Of a DNA stretch of 64,000 nt, positions 8,230 to 17,630 are shown one piece after another; position 1 is the first letter of the stretch; the number at the start of each line of letters is the position of its first letter. The DNA comes from CAYQXJ01 sp964421565. GTDB taxonomy: Bacteria; Planctomycetota; Brocadiia; SM23-32. Location: assembly GCA_964421565.1 (NCBI GenBank), contig CAYQXJ010000005.1:62001-126000 (forward strand). The letters are read 5' to 3'. Both the position numbers and the translations under genes were made by a program. Under the pieces are notes generated by a model, which saw only the letters and a program-made list of their open reading frames with translations, did no database searches and was not told where the DNA came from.

Positions 8230-8244
8230 TCCACTGCTCAGCGC

Positions 8245-10806
8245 TCAGTCATCGGTATGGCAGGCTTCAATGGGCTTTGTGTGGTCGCACTGGGGATATC
8301 GGGTGCAGCCCCAATAGGTTTCGCCCTCGGGTCGGACCTTCTTAATCAAGTGTCCGTCGCAGTTCGCTTGCGGGCAGTCTTTCAGTTTCCCAGGTATCCG
8401 CCAGGAGTTGCGGCACTTGGGGAAACCACTGCACGCGAGAAACCGGCCGTACTTACCCCAGCGCATGATAAGCGGCCGGCCACACTGTTCACACTCCTCG
8501 AGGGTGGGTTGGGGTACGGGCAGTCGATCCTTATCCAGGTTCATCGTTCCCTTGCATTCGGGGTACCGGGAGCAGCCCAGGAATAGCCCCCGACGGCTCC
8601 GACGCAACTGCATGGGTGCCTCGCATTCAGGGCAGAGGGCGATAGGTTCGTCCTCGGGAAGTGCCGTTTGCCTGAGTGCCTCCTCGACATCGAGCATGGG
8701 AACGCGGTTGCGGCAGCGACTGCAGACGAGTTCCTCCTTTTCGGTATCGTCCTCGACGAACATATCGGCGCCGCAGCGTGGACAACTGAAGCTGGTATTG
8801 GTTCGGGGGGCGAGCTCGACCGGATTGCCCTCTTTGTCGAGGCCCATGATGCAACTGCACTGCGGATAGGCTGAGCAGGCCAGATACTCCCGACCACGCC
8901 GACCCTTACGAATCAGAAGGGGCGAACCGCATTTCGGACACATGTGCTCGCTCTCTACCGGCTGCTCCCCCTCCGCTTCGAGGCTACTGGTGTACCGACA
9001 TTCGGGGAAACCAGTGCAGCCGATGAACTTGCTGCCGTGGCGGCCGAAGCGCACGACCAGTTCTTTCCCGCATTCGGGGCATTGACCGACCTCATCGGCC
9101 TCGTCGTCTGCAGCAGCTTTCATCTCGCTACGGGCGCGCTCCAGGTCCTCCCGGAACTGATCATAGAACTCCTGCAAAGTGCTGCGCCAATCTCGTTTGC
9201 CTTCCTCGATTTCGTCGAGTTCCGCCTCCATATGGCTGGTGAATTGCACGTCCATCTCACGGGGGAAGTGTTCGACCAGCAAGTCGGTAACCACGCAGCC
9301 GAGGTCGGTAGGGGCAAAAGCGCGTCCCTCCCGTGTAACGTAGTTGCGTCGCTGCAGCGTGCTGATGGTCGGTGCGTATGTGCTTGGTCGGCCTATGCCC
9401 TGCTTCTCCAGTTCCTTCACCAGGCTCGCCTCTGTGTAGCGGGGCGGCGGCTGGGTGAAATGCTGGCTGGGGACCAGCTCTTGCAGGCGCAGCTCCTGCC
9501 CCTCTTCCATTGCAGGAAGCTCCTGGTCGCCAACATCGCGCCTGGGCCTCAGAACGCGCATGTAACCCGGGAACAGAGTGCGCCGCCCTTTCGCCTGGAA
9601 GATGCCCGGTCCGGCCTCCACCTCGACCGTCGTGACTTCATAGCGCGCACGCGCCATCTGGCTGGCGACGAACCGTCGCCAGATCAGCTCGTAGAGTCTG
9701 AGCTCACGGTCGGAGAGATACGGCTTCATGTCCTGCGGGGGGCGTTTCACGTCAGTTGGTCGAATGGCCTCATGGGCCGCCTGCGCGCCACGGGGGTTGC
9801 GAAAGGAGTTTGGCTCCGCTGGCAGGTAATCGGCACCGTACTCGTTGCCTATGAAGTCGCGAACGGCGCCGAGGGATTGCTCTGATATCTGCACCGAATC
9901 AGTGCGCATGTAGGTAATGAGCCCGACGGTCTCCGCACCGATGTCGATGCCTTCGTACAGTCGTTGGGCTATCCGCATGGTCTGGGAAGTGTTGTAACTG
10001 AGGCGGTTGTTGGCCGACTGCTGCATGGTCGAGGTGCGGAAGGGGGGAGGTGGCTTCGAGGCGGTCTTGCGGCTTTCGATGGTCCGGACTATACAGGTGT
10101 AGTCGGCAAGGGCCTCCAGGACCTTGTTTGCCTCCTCTTCGCTGCCAATGCTGAGGTCCTCGTGCCGGAAGCGAACCAGCTTCGCCTCGAAGGCTTCCTC
10201 GGCGCCCTCGGGCAACAACATGGCGATGATCTCCCAGTACTCCTCCGGCTCAAACGCCTCCCGCTCGCGCTCGCGGTCCACTACCAATCTCAGCGCCACG
10301 CTCTGAACTCGGCCGGCGCTCAAACCCCGCACAATCTTACGGCTAATGAGAGGGCTGAGTTCGTAGCCGACGATGCGGTCCAGTATCCGGCGGGCCTGTT
10401 GAGCGTCGACAAGATTCTTGTCTATCGTACGCGGATGGCGAAAGGCCTGGCGGACGGCGTCGCGGGTGATCTCGTTGAAGGTGACTCGCTTCGCCCTTTC
10501 ATCTCCGAGGTTCAGCGCGTGCTTAAGGTGCCAGGCGATGGCTTCGCCTTCGCGGTCAGGGTCGGGGGCGAGAAAGACTTCGCTGGCTCCTTCGCTTGCC
10601 TTGCGCAGGTGCCCGACAATCTTGCGGCTCCCCGGCATTACGCGGTAGGTCGGCGCGAAATCGTTGTCCACATCTACCCCGAACTGGTTCTTCGGCAGGT
10701 CGCGCACGTGGCCACGCGATGCCTGGACATCGTAGCCCTTGCCGAGGTAGCGTGATATGGTCTTCGCTTTCGCATTCGACTCTACAATGACCAGCTTGTC
10801 AGCCAT
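8245..10806 (-). CDS. topA: DNA topoisomerase I (type IA)
   Basis: Relaxes negative supercoils. The 853-aa protein has the TOPRIM domain at the N-terminus (KLVIVESNAKA at 4-14; metal-binding DPDREGE at about 82-88), SAGRVQSVALRLVVDRE, and the active-site tyrosine Y299 in GLITYMRTDS. The C-terminal third carries six Cys4 modules of the CPxCG...C..PxC type; E. coli TopA has fewer recognisable ones, so this tail is long. In the third module the second pair is CSRC rather than the usual spacing. The gene has its own near-consensus promoter (10846-10875) and converges on the terminator at 8204-8229. Confidence 0.97.
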   Translation of the reverse strand: MADKLVIVESNAKAKTISRYLGKGYDVQASRGHVRDLPKNQFGVDVDNDFAPTYRVMPGSRKIVGHLRKASEGASEVFLAPDPDREGEAIAWHLKHALNLGDERAKRVTFNEITRDAVRQAFRHPRTIDKNLVDAQQARRILDRIVGYELSPLISRKIVRGLSAGRVQSVALRLVVDREREREAFEPEEYWEIIAMLLPEGAEEAFEAKLVRFRHEDLSIGSEEEANKVLEALADYTCIVRTIESRKTASKPPPPFRTSTMQQSANNRLSYNTSQTMRIAQRLYEGIDIGAETVGLITYMRTDSVQISEQSLGAVRDFIGNEYGADYLPAEPNSFRNPRGAQAAHEAIRPTDVKRPPQDMKPYLSDRELRLYELIWRRFVASQMARARYEVTTVEVEAGPGIFQAKGRRTLFPGYMRVLRPRRDVGDQELPAMEEGQELRLQELVPSQHFTQPPPRYTEASLVKELEKQGIGRPSTYAPTISTLQRRNYVTREGRAFAPTDLGCVVTDLLVEHFPREMDVQFTSHMEAELDEIEEGKRDWRSTLQEFYDQFREDLERARSEMKAAADDEADEVGQCPECGKELVVRFGRHGSKFIGCTGFPECRYTSSLEAEGEQPVESEHMCPKCGSPLLIRKGRRGREYLACSAYPQCSCIMGLDKEGNPVELAPRTNTSFSCPRCGADMFVEDDTEKEELVCSRCRNRVPMLDVEEALRQTALPEDEPIALCPECEAPMQLRRSRRGLFLGCSRYPECKGTMNLDKDRLPVPQPTLEECEQCGRPLIMRWGKYGRFLACSGFPKCRNSWRIPGKLKDCPQANCDGHLIKKVRPEGETYWGCTRYPQCDHTKPIEACHTDD

Positions 10807-10845
10807 ACTTTGTCCCTATGGGTGCTGTTGGAAGGAAGTGGAGCG

Positions 10846-10875
10846 ATTGTAGAGGCAGCAGCGCCGGACTGTCAA
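10846..10875 (-). promoter_or_regulatory. Promoter of topA
   Basis: Minus strand TTGACA (10870-10875), 18-nt spacer, TACAAT (10846-10851); predicted leader about 33 nt. Confidence 0.8.
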
Positions 10876-10901
10876 ATCGGTCGCTTCAGCGCGGCGCCTC
10901 A

Positions 10902-10930
10902 TTGTGTCATCTGGTCTGCTGACGTAGAAT
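10902..10930 (+). promoter_or_regulatory. Promoter of the polysaccharide deacetylase gene
   Basis: TTGTGT (10902-10907), 17-nt spacer, TAGAAT (10925-10930), divergent from the topA promoter and 27 nt from it. Confidence 0.65.
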
Positions 10931-10992
10931 GGACTGCAGAGCTTCCAGGCTTTGACCCGTCCCGGCACCATACGTTGTGAGGTGTACGAAGT

Positions 10993-11868
10993 ATGAGCGG
11001 GGCACAGGCTTTGTTCGTCGCGCTGACCATCGACGTTGACCCGGATGCCAATCGTGCTGTGCCGGGGCGTCCCGACGCAGTTACTGCTGGAGACCACCGA
11101 GGTGGGGCCCGGTTAGACGCTTGCCTGGAGGGCCTGCGTCAGACGGCGCACCAACTGGATGCGCTTCAGTTGCCAGCGACTTTCTTCTGGGAAGCGCGCT
11201 CGTTGGAGACCCTCCGCCATAAGGCGCCAGCCATGCTCGACCGGCTGAAGGGATGCGAACGGTTCGAGCATGCCAACCATTCGTATCAGCACGAAGATTT
11301 TTCTGGGCGCGGCAGCGGAGCCCCGCTCGACCTCAACGCGACTATGGCGGTTCTGAAGAGGGCGCAGAAAAGCCACGAGAAGGTGTTCGGTCTGCCGGCT
11401 ACGGGCTTTCGCGCGCCATACTGCGTCCTGACCGATGAGCTGACCATAGTGCTCGAACGGCTCGGCTTCGACTACGACGCGAGCGAGACTCGGCGACCGT
11501 CCTGTGAATGGCCGTTGACTCCCTATGCGCTACGCGGGACGGCAGTCCGCGAGCTTGCCCTTTCGCTCTGGCGCGACCAGAGGGGCAAAACGATATCCGG
11601 CTATCTCTGGCAACTCTTCGAGGGAAACAGGTGCGAGGCCGACTATCTTGCCCTCGTGGAGCCGGCCAAAGCATACGCCGGCGGGCTGCTGCAGTTCGCG
11701 TGGCACCCGTGGCACCTTACCGTCTCCGAGAACAACCAGCCACTTGATAGACGCGACGTTGACGGCATCGCGCGTCTTGGCCATTTTCTGCGAGAACTGG
11801 CGGCACGCGAAGGTCTGAGCTTCACCACCCTTGCAGACTACCTGCAGCGCCAGGGTCCCGCACGCTGA
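10993..11868 (+). CDS. Polysaccharide deacetylase (NodB/CE4 fold)
   Basis: A 291-aa protein without signal peptide. Motif 1 is TIDVDPD (about 12-18), motif 2 is the zinc-binding HSYQH (about 96-100), motif 3 GFRAPY and the C-terminal HPWH (His acting on substrate). These match the NodB homology domain that removes N-acetyl groups from chitin, peptidoglycan or polysaccharide intermediates. The lack of a signal peptide suggests a cytosolic or lipid-linked substrate, as for the subset of this family found near glycosyltransferases. A GAGGTG ribosome site precedes the ATG. The polysaccharide operon at 13.7 kb lies after the intervening kinase. Confidence 0.85.
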   Translation: MSGAQALFVALTIDVDPDANRAVPGRPDAVTAGDHRGGARLDACLEGLRQTAHQLDALQLPATFFWEARSLETLRHKAPAMLDRLKGCERFEHANHSYQHEDFSGRGSGAPLDLNATMAVLKRAQKSHEKVFGLPATGFRAPYCVLTDELTIVLERLGFDYDASETRRPSCEWPLTPYALRGTAVRELALSLWRDQRGKTISGYLWQLFEGNRCEADYLALVEPAKAYAGGLLQFAWHPWHLTVSENNQPLDRRDVDGIARLGHFLRELAAREGLSFTTLADYLQRQGPAR

Positions 11869-11977
11869 GCATTCCCGGCAAACCGAGCAGGGACGCTGCT
11901 GGTGCGCAAGCGACAGAGGATACGGGCAGGGCGCCCCCCCCAGCAGCCAGGGCAGGAGCGCCGCCGGGAGCTATGAA

Positions 11978-11998
11978 CCAGTTCGTTGCATGAACTGG
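11978..11998. repeat. Inverted repeat directly upstream of the second kinase promoter
   Basis: CCAGTTC (11978-11984) and GAACTGG (11992-11998) with a 7-nt loop, ending 2 nt before the -35 at 12001. It lacks a T-tract, so it may be an operator or a weak terminator for the deacetylase gene. Confidence 0.5.
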
Positions 11999-12000
11999 CG

Positions 12001-12028
12001 TTGACACGCGGCCCCCCGGCGTTAGAAT
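12001..12028 (+). promoter_or_regulatory. Promoter of the second Ser/Thr kinase gene
   Basis: TTGACA (12001-12006), 16-nt spacer, TAGAAT (12023-12028). It shows that the ATG at 11986 cannot be the start of the kinase. Confidence 0.85.
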
Positions 12029-12069
12029 ACCTCCAGAGGACACTGCAGCTCGGCAGAAGGGTCTTGGCC

Positions 12070-13569
12070 ATGGCTACGCCGCAGGAAAGGCGCTTTGCGC
12101 TGCTTGCCGTCAAGAGGGGCGCGTTGACTGAGGAGCAGCTCGCCGACTGCGTGCAGATGCAGAAAGCCAAACGCGAACAAGGTAGTCGCATCCCGCTTTG
12201 GGACTGTGCCGTGCTGCAGGACATGCTGGACGCCGACGCCGCAGAGAGGCTGGCCCGCGCAGCCGGCGACCTGAAGACGGACAAGCTGGGCTCCTACGAG
12301 CTGCTGTATATGCTCGGCGAGGGGGGTATGGGGGCAGTCTACGCTGGCAGAGGGCCTGATGGCGAGCGTGTGGCGGTGAAGGTGCTTGCCCCGAACCTGG
12401 CCAAGCAGCGGACTTACCTGACGCGCTTCTTCCGCGAGGCGCAGGCCTCCTGCAAGCTGCGCCATCCCAACATCGTCGAGGGGTTGGAGGTCGGCGAGCA
12501 ACAGGGCAGTTATTACTTCGCGATGGAGTACGTGAACGGTCCCTCCTTAGATGAGATCATTGAGCAGAAGGGCTCGCTGCCGCCGTTGCAGGCCACCAGG
12601 CTCGTTTTGCAGGTGGCGGAGGGCCTGGCATACGCTCACGAGCACGGATTCGTCCATCGCGACATAAAGCCCGCTAACATCATGCTCACTCGGAAAGGCG
12701 TCGCCAAACTAGCTGACCTAGGGCTTGCCAGGCAGATAGACTCCGAGCAGACAGCCCTTACGCGAACGGGTACGAGCCTGGGCACGCCCTTCTACATGGC
12801 ACCCGAGCAGACAACCGACGCCCACCGCGCCGATGAGCGGAGCGATATCTACTCCCTCGGTGCGACTTGGTACCATGCTATCGCCGGCCATCCGCCGTTC
12901 GAGGCGGAGACAGCTCTGCAGCTCATGCATAAGCACACAACTGAACCCCTCAAGCCTCTCGTGCGAGAGACGCCCGGCACACCACGCCCCATCTCAAGAA
13001 CGGTCGACCGGATGATGGCAAAGGATCCGGATGATCGTATTCAGAGTGCCTCCGAAGTGTGCCGCATCATCCGAGCGGAATGCCTGGAGCCGCGCAACGT
13101 CGCCCGTGAGCTCGGCCTGGAGCGCCCAAGGCAGGCTGAGACGCTGTGGGACGTCAAGATCCCGATCGACGGTCGGCTGGAGAAGCGCCGCTTCTCTGTC
13201 CCTGAGTTGCGCCAGCTCATCCGTAAGGGAGCCGTCAAGCGCGAGAGCCCCGTTCGCCGGGCAGGCAGCCGTGATGACTATCAACCGGCGGCGGCGTTCT
13301 TGGAACTGAGCCGGGAGTTCCCTCGTGACTACGCCAGCGCCCCCCGGGCGGCCGCGAAGACCCAGGCTTCTGTCACTCACCAGAAGCTGCACAATCTGGT
13401 AGAGCACTATGACCAGGAGCGTCGTTCATTCCGGCGACGGCGTGCCCTGAAACGGCTGATCCCCTATATTCTGGAGGTCGGCGCTGTGGTTCTGGTCGCT
13501 GCGTTGGCTTGGGCGTACCGCGAGCCGATCGTCGCCTTCGTCCGTCGTCTCACCGGCGGCGGTGCCTGA
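12070..13569 (+). CDS. Membrane Ser/Thr protein kinase with N-terminal helical region and C-terminal transmembrane segment
   Basis: Start set at ATG 12070 (499 aa) because the promoter at 12001-12028 excludes the longer reading. Residues 1-70 are a helical region (RGALTEEQLADCVQMQ) of the kind seen before kinase domains in planctomycete proteins. The kinase spans about 75-340: GEGGMGAVY, Lys104 in VAVK, HRDIKPANIM (196-205), DLG (216-218), MAPEQ. Residues about 380-425 (FSVPELRQLIRKGAV then YQPAAAF) resemble a GYF_2-like module, which is only a visual match. One membrane helix lies at about 473-492. It is an active-looking kinase; its substrates are unknown. Confidence 0.9.
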   Translation: MATPQERRFALLAVKRGALTEEQLADCVQMQKAKREQGSRIPLWDCAVLQDMLDADAAERLARAAGDLKTDKLGSYELLYMLGEGGMGAVYAGRGPDGERVAVKVLAPNLAKQRTYLTRFFREAQASCKLRHPNIVEGLEVGEQQGSYYFAMEYVNGPSLDEIIEQKGSLPPLQATRLVLQVAEGLAYAHEHGFVHRDIKPANIMLTRKGVAKLADLGLARQIDSEQTALTRTGTSLGTPFYMAPEQTTDAHRADERSDIYSLGATWYHAIAGHPPFEAETALQLMHKHTTEPLKPLVRETPGTPRPISRTVDRMMAKDPDDRIQSASEVCRIIRAECLEPRNVARELGLERPRQAETLWDVKIPIDGRLEKRRFSVPELRQLIRKGAVKRESPVRRAGSRDDYQPAAAFLELSREFPRDYASAPRAAAKTQASVTHQKLHNLVEHYDQERRSFRRRRALKRLIPYILEVGAVVLVAALAWAYREPIVAFVRRLTGGGA

Positions 13570-13699
13570 CCCGTCTCGGCTCGCTTTCTGCGTGGCATGG
13601 GGCTTGCTCCGAATCCCCTGGGTGTAATGTGTTCACTTCTCGTACGCGTGTCGGCAAGTGAAACCGGCGCGCGGCAATCCCAGACGTGGAGCAGCCATC

Positions 13700-14770
13700 A
13701 TGGGGACGAATTTCGGTCAGGCGGCCGACATAGACCGGGAGCCTGAGGTTTCCATCGTTGTGCCGATGTTCAACGAGCAGGAGAGCGCTTCTCGATGCTA
13801 CCGGGACATCACCGACGCGATGGTACAGGCGGGTCTGGACTACCAGCTTGTGTTCGTCGATGACGGCAGCACCGACGCCACACTGGAGGTGCTGGAGCGG
13901 GTGACTGCGGGGGACAGGCGAGTAAGCATCGTCGAGCTGCGGCGCAACTTCGGACAGTCAGCCGCTTTCGAGGCCGGGTTTGACCGCGCGCGCGCGGGCG
14001 TGATCGTGCCCATGGACGGCGACCTGCAGAACGACCCGCGAGACATTCCCCGGTTGCTCGCCAAGCTCGAGGAACATCCCGGCTACGACGTGGTAAGCGG
14101 CTGGCGACGCGAGCGCAAGGACGGATGGCTGCGCACCATACCCAGTCGTCTTGCTAACCGTCTGATCAGCGCTGTCACCGGAGTGCGACTGCACGACTAC
14201 GGGTGCTCATTGAAGGCGTACCGCCGGGATGTGCTGCGCGACGTGCGGCTGTACGGCGAGACGCACCGCTTCATACCCGCTCTTGTCCGGTGGGTGGGCG
14301 GGCGCGTGACCGAGATTCCTGTCAATCATCGACCCCGGACGGCAGGTCGGAGCAAGTACGGGCTCGGCCGCACCTTTCACGTGCTACTGGATCTGCTCAC
14401 CGTACAGTTCATGATGAACTACCTCACCAAGCCCCTCTACTTCTTCGGCAAGGCGGGGTTCGCCTCGCTGCTGATGGCCTTCTTCGTCCTCGTCGGCGTC
14501 GGCGCGCAGAAAGCGCTGGTCGGCACCGATATGACCGGTAACCCGTTGCTCTACCTGAGCGTAACTCTCCTGCTCATCGGCGTACAGTTTCTGCTGATGG
14601 GCCTGATGATGGAGATTCTGACCCGAACCTACCACGAATCGCAGGGCCGGCGAACGTACGCGGTGCGCCGCATCCACTACGGCGAGCAGGGGCAGGGCGG
14701 GGAACGGACGTCTGAGTTGCGCATGACGGCATGCTCTCAGACTAACGCCGGCAGCGCGGGGAGACGATGA
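13700..14770 (+). CDS. Family 2 glycosyltransferase with two C-terminal membrane helices (DPM1/GtrB-like)
   Basis: Residues about 15-240 are a GT-A fold: SIVVPMFNEQ, FVDDGSTD, MDGDLQND (the DXD metal/nucleotide site) and the R..GRSKYG segment typical of dolichyl/polyprenyl-phosphate sugar synthases. Two hydrophobic helices follow (about 255-275 and 287-312). Such enzymes transfer a sugar from a nucleotide donor to polyprenyl phosphate at the inner face of the membrane. The start at ATG 13700 (356 aa) has GGAG 8 nt upstream; GTG 13658 would add 14 basic residues without a ribosome site. It overlaps the next glycosyltransferase by 4 nt and opens the surface-glycan operon. Confidence 0.9.
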   Translation: MGTNFGQAADIDREPEVSIVVPMFNEQESASRCYRDITDAMVQAGLDYQLVFVDDGSTDATLEVLERVTAGDRRVSIVELRRNFGQSAAFEAGFDRARAGVIVPMDGDLQNDPRDIPRLLAKLEEHPGYDVVSGWRRERKDGWLRTIPSRLANRLISAVTGVRLHDYGCSLKAYRRDVLRDVRLYGETHRFIPALVRWVGGRVTEIPVNHRPRTAGRSKYGLGRTFHVLLDLLTVQFMMNYLTKPLYFFGKAGFASLLMAFFVLVGVGAQKALVGTDMTGNPLLYLSVTLLLIGVQFLLMGLMMEILTRTYHESQGRRTYAVRRIHYGEQGQGGERTSELRMTACSQTNAGSAGRR

Positions 14771-15996
14771 ACATCCTGGTCCTCAACTACGAGATGCCTC
14801 CCGTTGGCGGGGGGGGCAAAGTCGCATCCCTGAAGCTGTCAGAAGCGTGGGCCCAGGCCCATTGTGTTGACTACGTGACTTCAGCTACACCGGGTCTACC
14901 TCGGAGGGAGAACATCTCCGGCGTCAACGTTATCCGAGTCCCTGTCGTCGGCAGGCGCAGTCTCAGCCGCGCATCCCTGCCTTCGTTGTTATCGTATCCC
15001 GTTTCCGGCCTGTTACCCGCGCTCGAGCTCTGCCGCAGTCGGCAGTACGACATCGTCAATACCCATTTCGCGATTCCATCGGGGCCGCTGGGTCTGGCTG
15101 TGGCAGCAACGCGTGGCTTGGCGCACGTGGTCTCGGTCTATTGCGGTGACGTTTACCACCCCCGGAGGAGGTCCTCGCCACGCCACTGCTTCGCCACGCG
15201 GTGGATCGTTCGCGAGGTACTCAGCCGAGCCGACGCCGTGGTGGCTGGATCGGCAGGTGTCGAGTTGCACACACTCCGCAACTACGGATTCGACCTGCGC
15301 CCGCGGCTGCATACCGTGCCCCTACCCTTCGACCCGCCCCCGCGGGAATGGTTGACGGAGGAGCGGGCGGATGCGCGGGTCCAGCTCGGGCTCGACCCGA
15401 AGGCCTTCTATCTGGTGTCGGTGGGGCGGATGGTAGCGGGGAAGCGATATCACGGGCTGATCCGCAGCCTGCCGCATCTGTCCCGAAGCGTGCGGCTCAT
15501 CATCGTGGGCGACGGTCCGCTGCGAGGTCAACTCGGCCGCCTTGCGGAACGTGAGGGCCTTCTCGGAAGGGTGCTGTTCACAGGTCTCGTCGACGAGAGG
15601 CATAGGTACCGCTATCTGCGCGCTGCGGACCTGTACTTGCTTTCCTCGCACCATGAGGGCTTCGGGAATGTGCTCCACGAGGCTATGGCGGCCGGTCTGC
15701 CAATCGTTGCCACGGGAGGTGGAGGAAACACAGATCTCATTCAAGACGGCAAGAACGCCCGATTGATCGAGTCCAACGACGAGGGATGCCTGGCAGAGGC
15801 GGTTCGCGAACTGCTGGAAAGGCCCGCACTGCGGCACGCCATGTGTCAGGAGAACCTGCGGTTGCTCGGCCGTTATGCATGCGGAAATATCGCCGCGCGG
15901 TACCTCGAAGTGTTTCGCCAGTCCTCGGGCACATACGCTGGAAACCAACAACGGGCGGCCAAACCGATGAGGAGGCGACAGTGGGCAAACTCCTGA
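14767..15996 (+). CDS. Family 4 glycosyltransferase (GT-B fold)
   Basis: A 409-aa protein beginning MNILVLNYEMPPVGGGG, the donor/acceptor Gly-rich loop of GT4 enzymes. The C-terminal half contains VSVGRMVAGKRYHGLI, IIVGDGPLRGQL and SSHHEGFGNVLHEAMAAGLPIVA, in which the ExFGxxxxE nucleotide-sugar motif is intact. It retains the configuration of the donor sugar and probably extends a lipid-linked glycan. The start ATG overlaps the GT2 stop (ATGA) and its 3' end overlaps the next gene by 16 nt. Donor and acceptor cannot be read from sequence. Confidence 0.9.
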   Translation: MNILVLNYEMPPVGGGGKVASLKLSEAWAQAHCVDYVTSATPGLPRRENISGVNVIRVPVVGRRSLSRASLPSLLSYPVSGLLPALELCRSRQYDIVNTHFAIPSGPLGLAVAATRGLAHVVSVYCGDVYHPRRRSSPRHCFATRWIVREVLSRADAVVAGSAGVELHTLRNYGFDLRPRLHTVPLPFDPPPREWLTEERADARVQLGLDPKAFYLVSVGRMVAGKRYHGLIRSLPHLSRSVRLIIVGDGPLRGQLGRLAEREGLLGRVLFTGLVDERHRYRYLRAADLYLLSSHHEGFGNVLHEAMAAGLPIVATGGGGNTDLIQDGKNARLIESNDEGCLAEAVRELLERPALRHAMCQENLRLLGRYACGNIAARYLEVFRQSSGTYAGNQQRAAKPMRRRQWANS

Positions 15997-17621
15997 TTGT
16001 AGGTATCGACGGAGGCACCTGGGACATTGCTGCTGGGGCGGCTCGGGCAGGCTACCTTCCTGCCATCGAGAGCTTGATGACGCAGGGCTGCTGGGGCGAG
16101 TTGATGACCACGTACCCGCCCATCACTGCTGCCGCCTGGTCGTCTTTCATGACCGGCTGCAATCCCGGCAAGCACGGCGTGTACGACTTCCTGGTGGCTG
16201 ATCCCTCATCCGAAGAAGTGGTCGACGCGAGCGCGATACAACAGCCGACGCTGTGGCGACTTCTCAGCCGTGCCGGTCTCCGCGTTGGGGCTGTCAATGT
16301 GCCTGTTACTTTCCCCCCGGAGCCGGTCAACGGCGTAATGATCGCGGGCTGCCTGAGCCCTTCCGACCCCGACCGCAGCGCGCATCCCGTGGGTCTGATT
16401 CAGCGGCTGGAGCGGGCTACGGGGCGGCAATGGTGGCAGTGCGACCGCAAAGACTACCGACCTACACGTCCGTTGGAGTTCCTGGACGCAGTTGAACACA
16501 GTAACCGCACCGTGGCGGCGTTCTCCGCCCAGCTCTGCCACGAACAGGAGTTCGACGTTTTCATGGTCGTCTTCGACATTGTCGATGTTGTAAGCCACTT
16601 CTTCTGGCACTACATGGACACATCGCATCCAGCACACGACGGAGCTGATCAGCGTTTGCGGGACGCTGTTCTTAGAGCATATCGGACCGTCGATGAACTG
16701 ATCGCGCAGATACTCCGGGTCACGGGTCGTGACACGGACGTGGTGTTGGTCTCCGACCACGGATTCGGCCCTGTCACCAGGATGGTGAACCTGAACAACT
16801 TCCTGATGGATCACGGTTACCTGAAGCTGAAAAGAAACGCTATCTGCCGCCTGAAGCGTCTGGCCCGCCAAGCGGGCATGACTCCTGCAACAGTAATGGC
16901 AATGCTTGAGCGCCTCGGCCTCGACCCTCTTGTGTGCCGTGCTCCGAAGGGGCTCCGCAATCGCGTGATCGGGACCATGGGCGGTTTCGGTGACGTGGAC
17001 TGGGAGCGCACCGTCTGCTACTCGCGGGGCCACATGGGCCAACTGCACTTCACTGCACATGCGAAAGCCGACCGCCATCGCCTGCAAACCCTAAGGCAGG
17101 AGGTCGTCTCGGCTCTCCGGCAGGAACTGCGTGACCCGCATGCCAACGAACCGATGGTAACGGACGTGCTGTTCGGCGACGACATCTATCATGGGCCGCA
17201 CACGGCTCACGCGCCCGACATGTTCCTCGTCATGGACGACTGGCGCACGATCGCCTACCCGCTGCTCTCGTCGGGACCTGAATTGGTCATCGACAACATC
17301 CAGAAGAACCGCTGGGCCAATCACCGGATGAACGGCATGTTCTGCGCCGCCGGGCCGTCATTCCGGAACGCTGGGCAGCTAAGGGGCTTGAGCATCGTTG
17401 ACGTGGCCCCGACAGTACTGCGCAACCAGGGAGTGCTGGCACCACGCCATATGGACGGACGCGTGCTGAAGGAAGCCCTGCGTGAAGGACGACTTGCGGA
17501 CGCAGGTCGGGAGCCGGTCTGCTGTGGTCAGTGGGAGCCCGGCCCTGCGCGGAGCAGCGACCTGACGGAGCAGGAGCAGCGAGAACGTCGAGAGCGATTG
17601 CGGGATATCGGCTACCTGTAG
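15981..17621 (+). CDS. Alkaline phosphatase superfamily protein (type I phosphodiesterase/nucleotide pyrophosphatase-like)
   Basis: Start set at GTG 15981 (546 aa), with AGGAGG 5 nt upstream; an upstream ATG would place 65 residues inside the previous gene. The first strand VGKLLIVGIDGGTW supplies the metal-binding Asp; SSFMTGCNPGKHGVYDF holds the likely nucleophile (Ser/Thr of the superfamily) and VSDHGFGP a further metal ligand set. There is no signal peptide. It sits inside an operon of glycosyltransferases and a flippase-type protein, so a role on a phosphate ester of a lipid-linked sugar is an inference. The superfamily is broad, and substrate cannot be assigned. Confidence 0.8.
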   Translation: MGKLLIVGIDGGTWDIAAGAARAGYLPAIESLMTQGCWGELMTTYPPITAAAWSSFMTGCNPGKHGVYDFLVADPSSEEVVDASAIQQPTLWRLLSRAGLRVGAVNVPVTFPPEPVNGVMIAGCLSPSDPDRSAHPVGLIQRLERATGRQWWQCDRKDYRPTRPLEFLDAVEHSNRTVAAFSAQLCHEQEFDVFMVVFDIVDVVSHFFWHYMDTSHPAHDGADQRLRDAVLRAYRTVDELIAQILRVTGRDTDVVLVSDHGFGPVTRMVNLNNFLMDHGYLKLKRNAICRLKRLARQAGMTPATVMAMLERLGLDPLVCRAPKGLRNRVIGTMGGFGDVDWERTVCYSRGHMGQLHFTAHAKADRHRLQTLRQEVVSALRQELRDPHANEPMVTDVLFGDDIYHGPHTAHAPDMFLVMDDWRTIAYPLLSSGPELVIDNIQKNRWANHRMNGMFCAAGPSFRNAGQLRGLSIVDVAPTVLRNQGVLAPRHMDGRVLKEALREGRLADAGREPVCCGQWEPGPARSSDLTEQEQRERRERLRDIGYL

Positions 17622-17630
17622 GTGAGTTAG

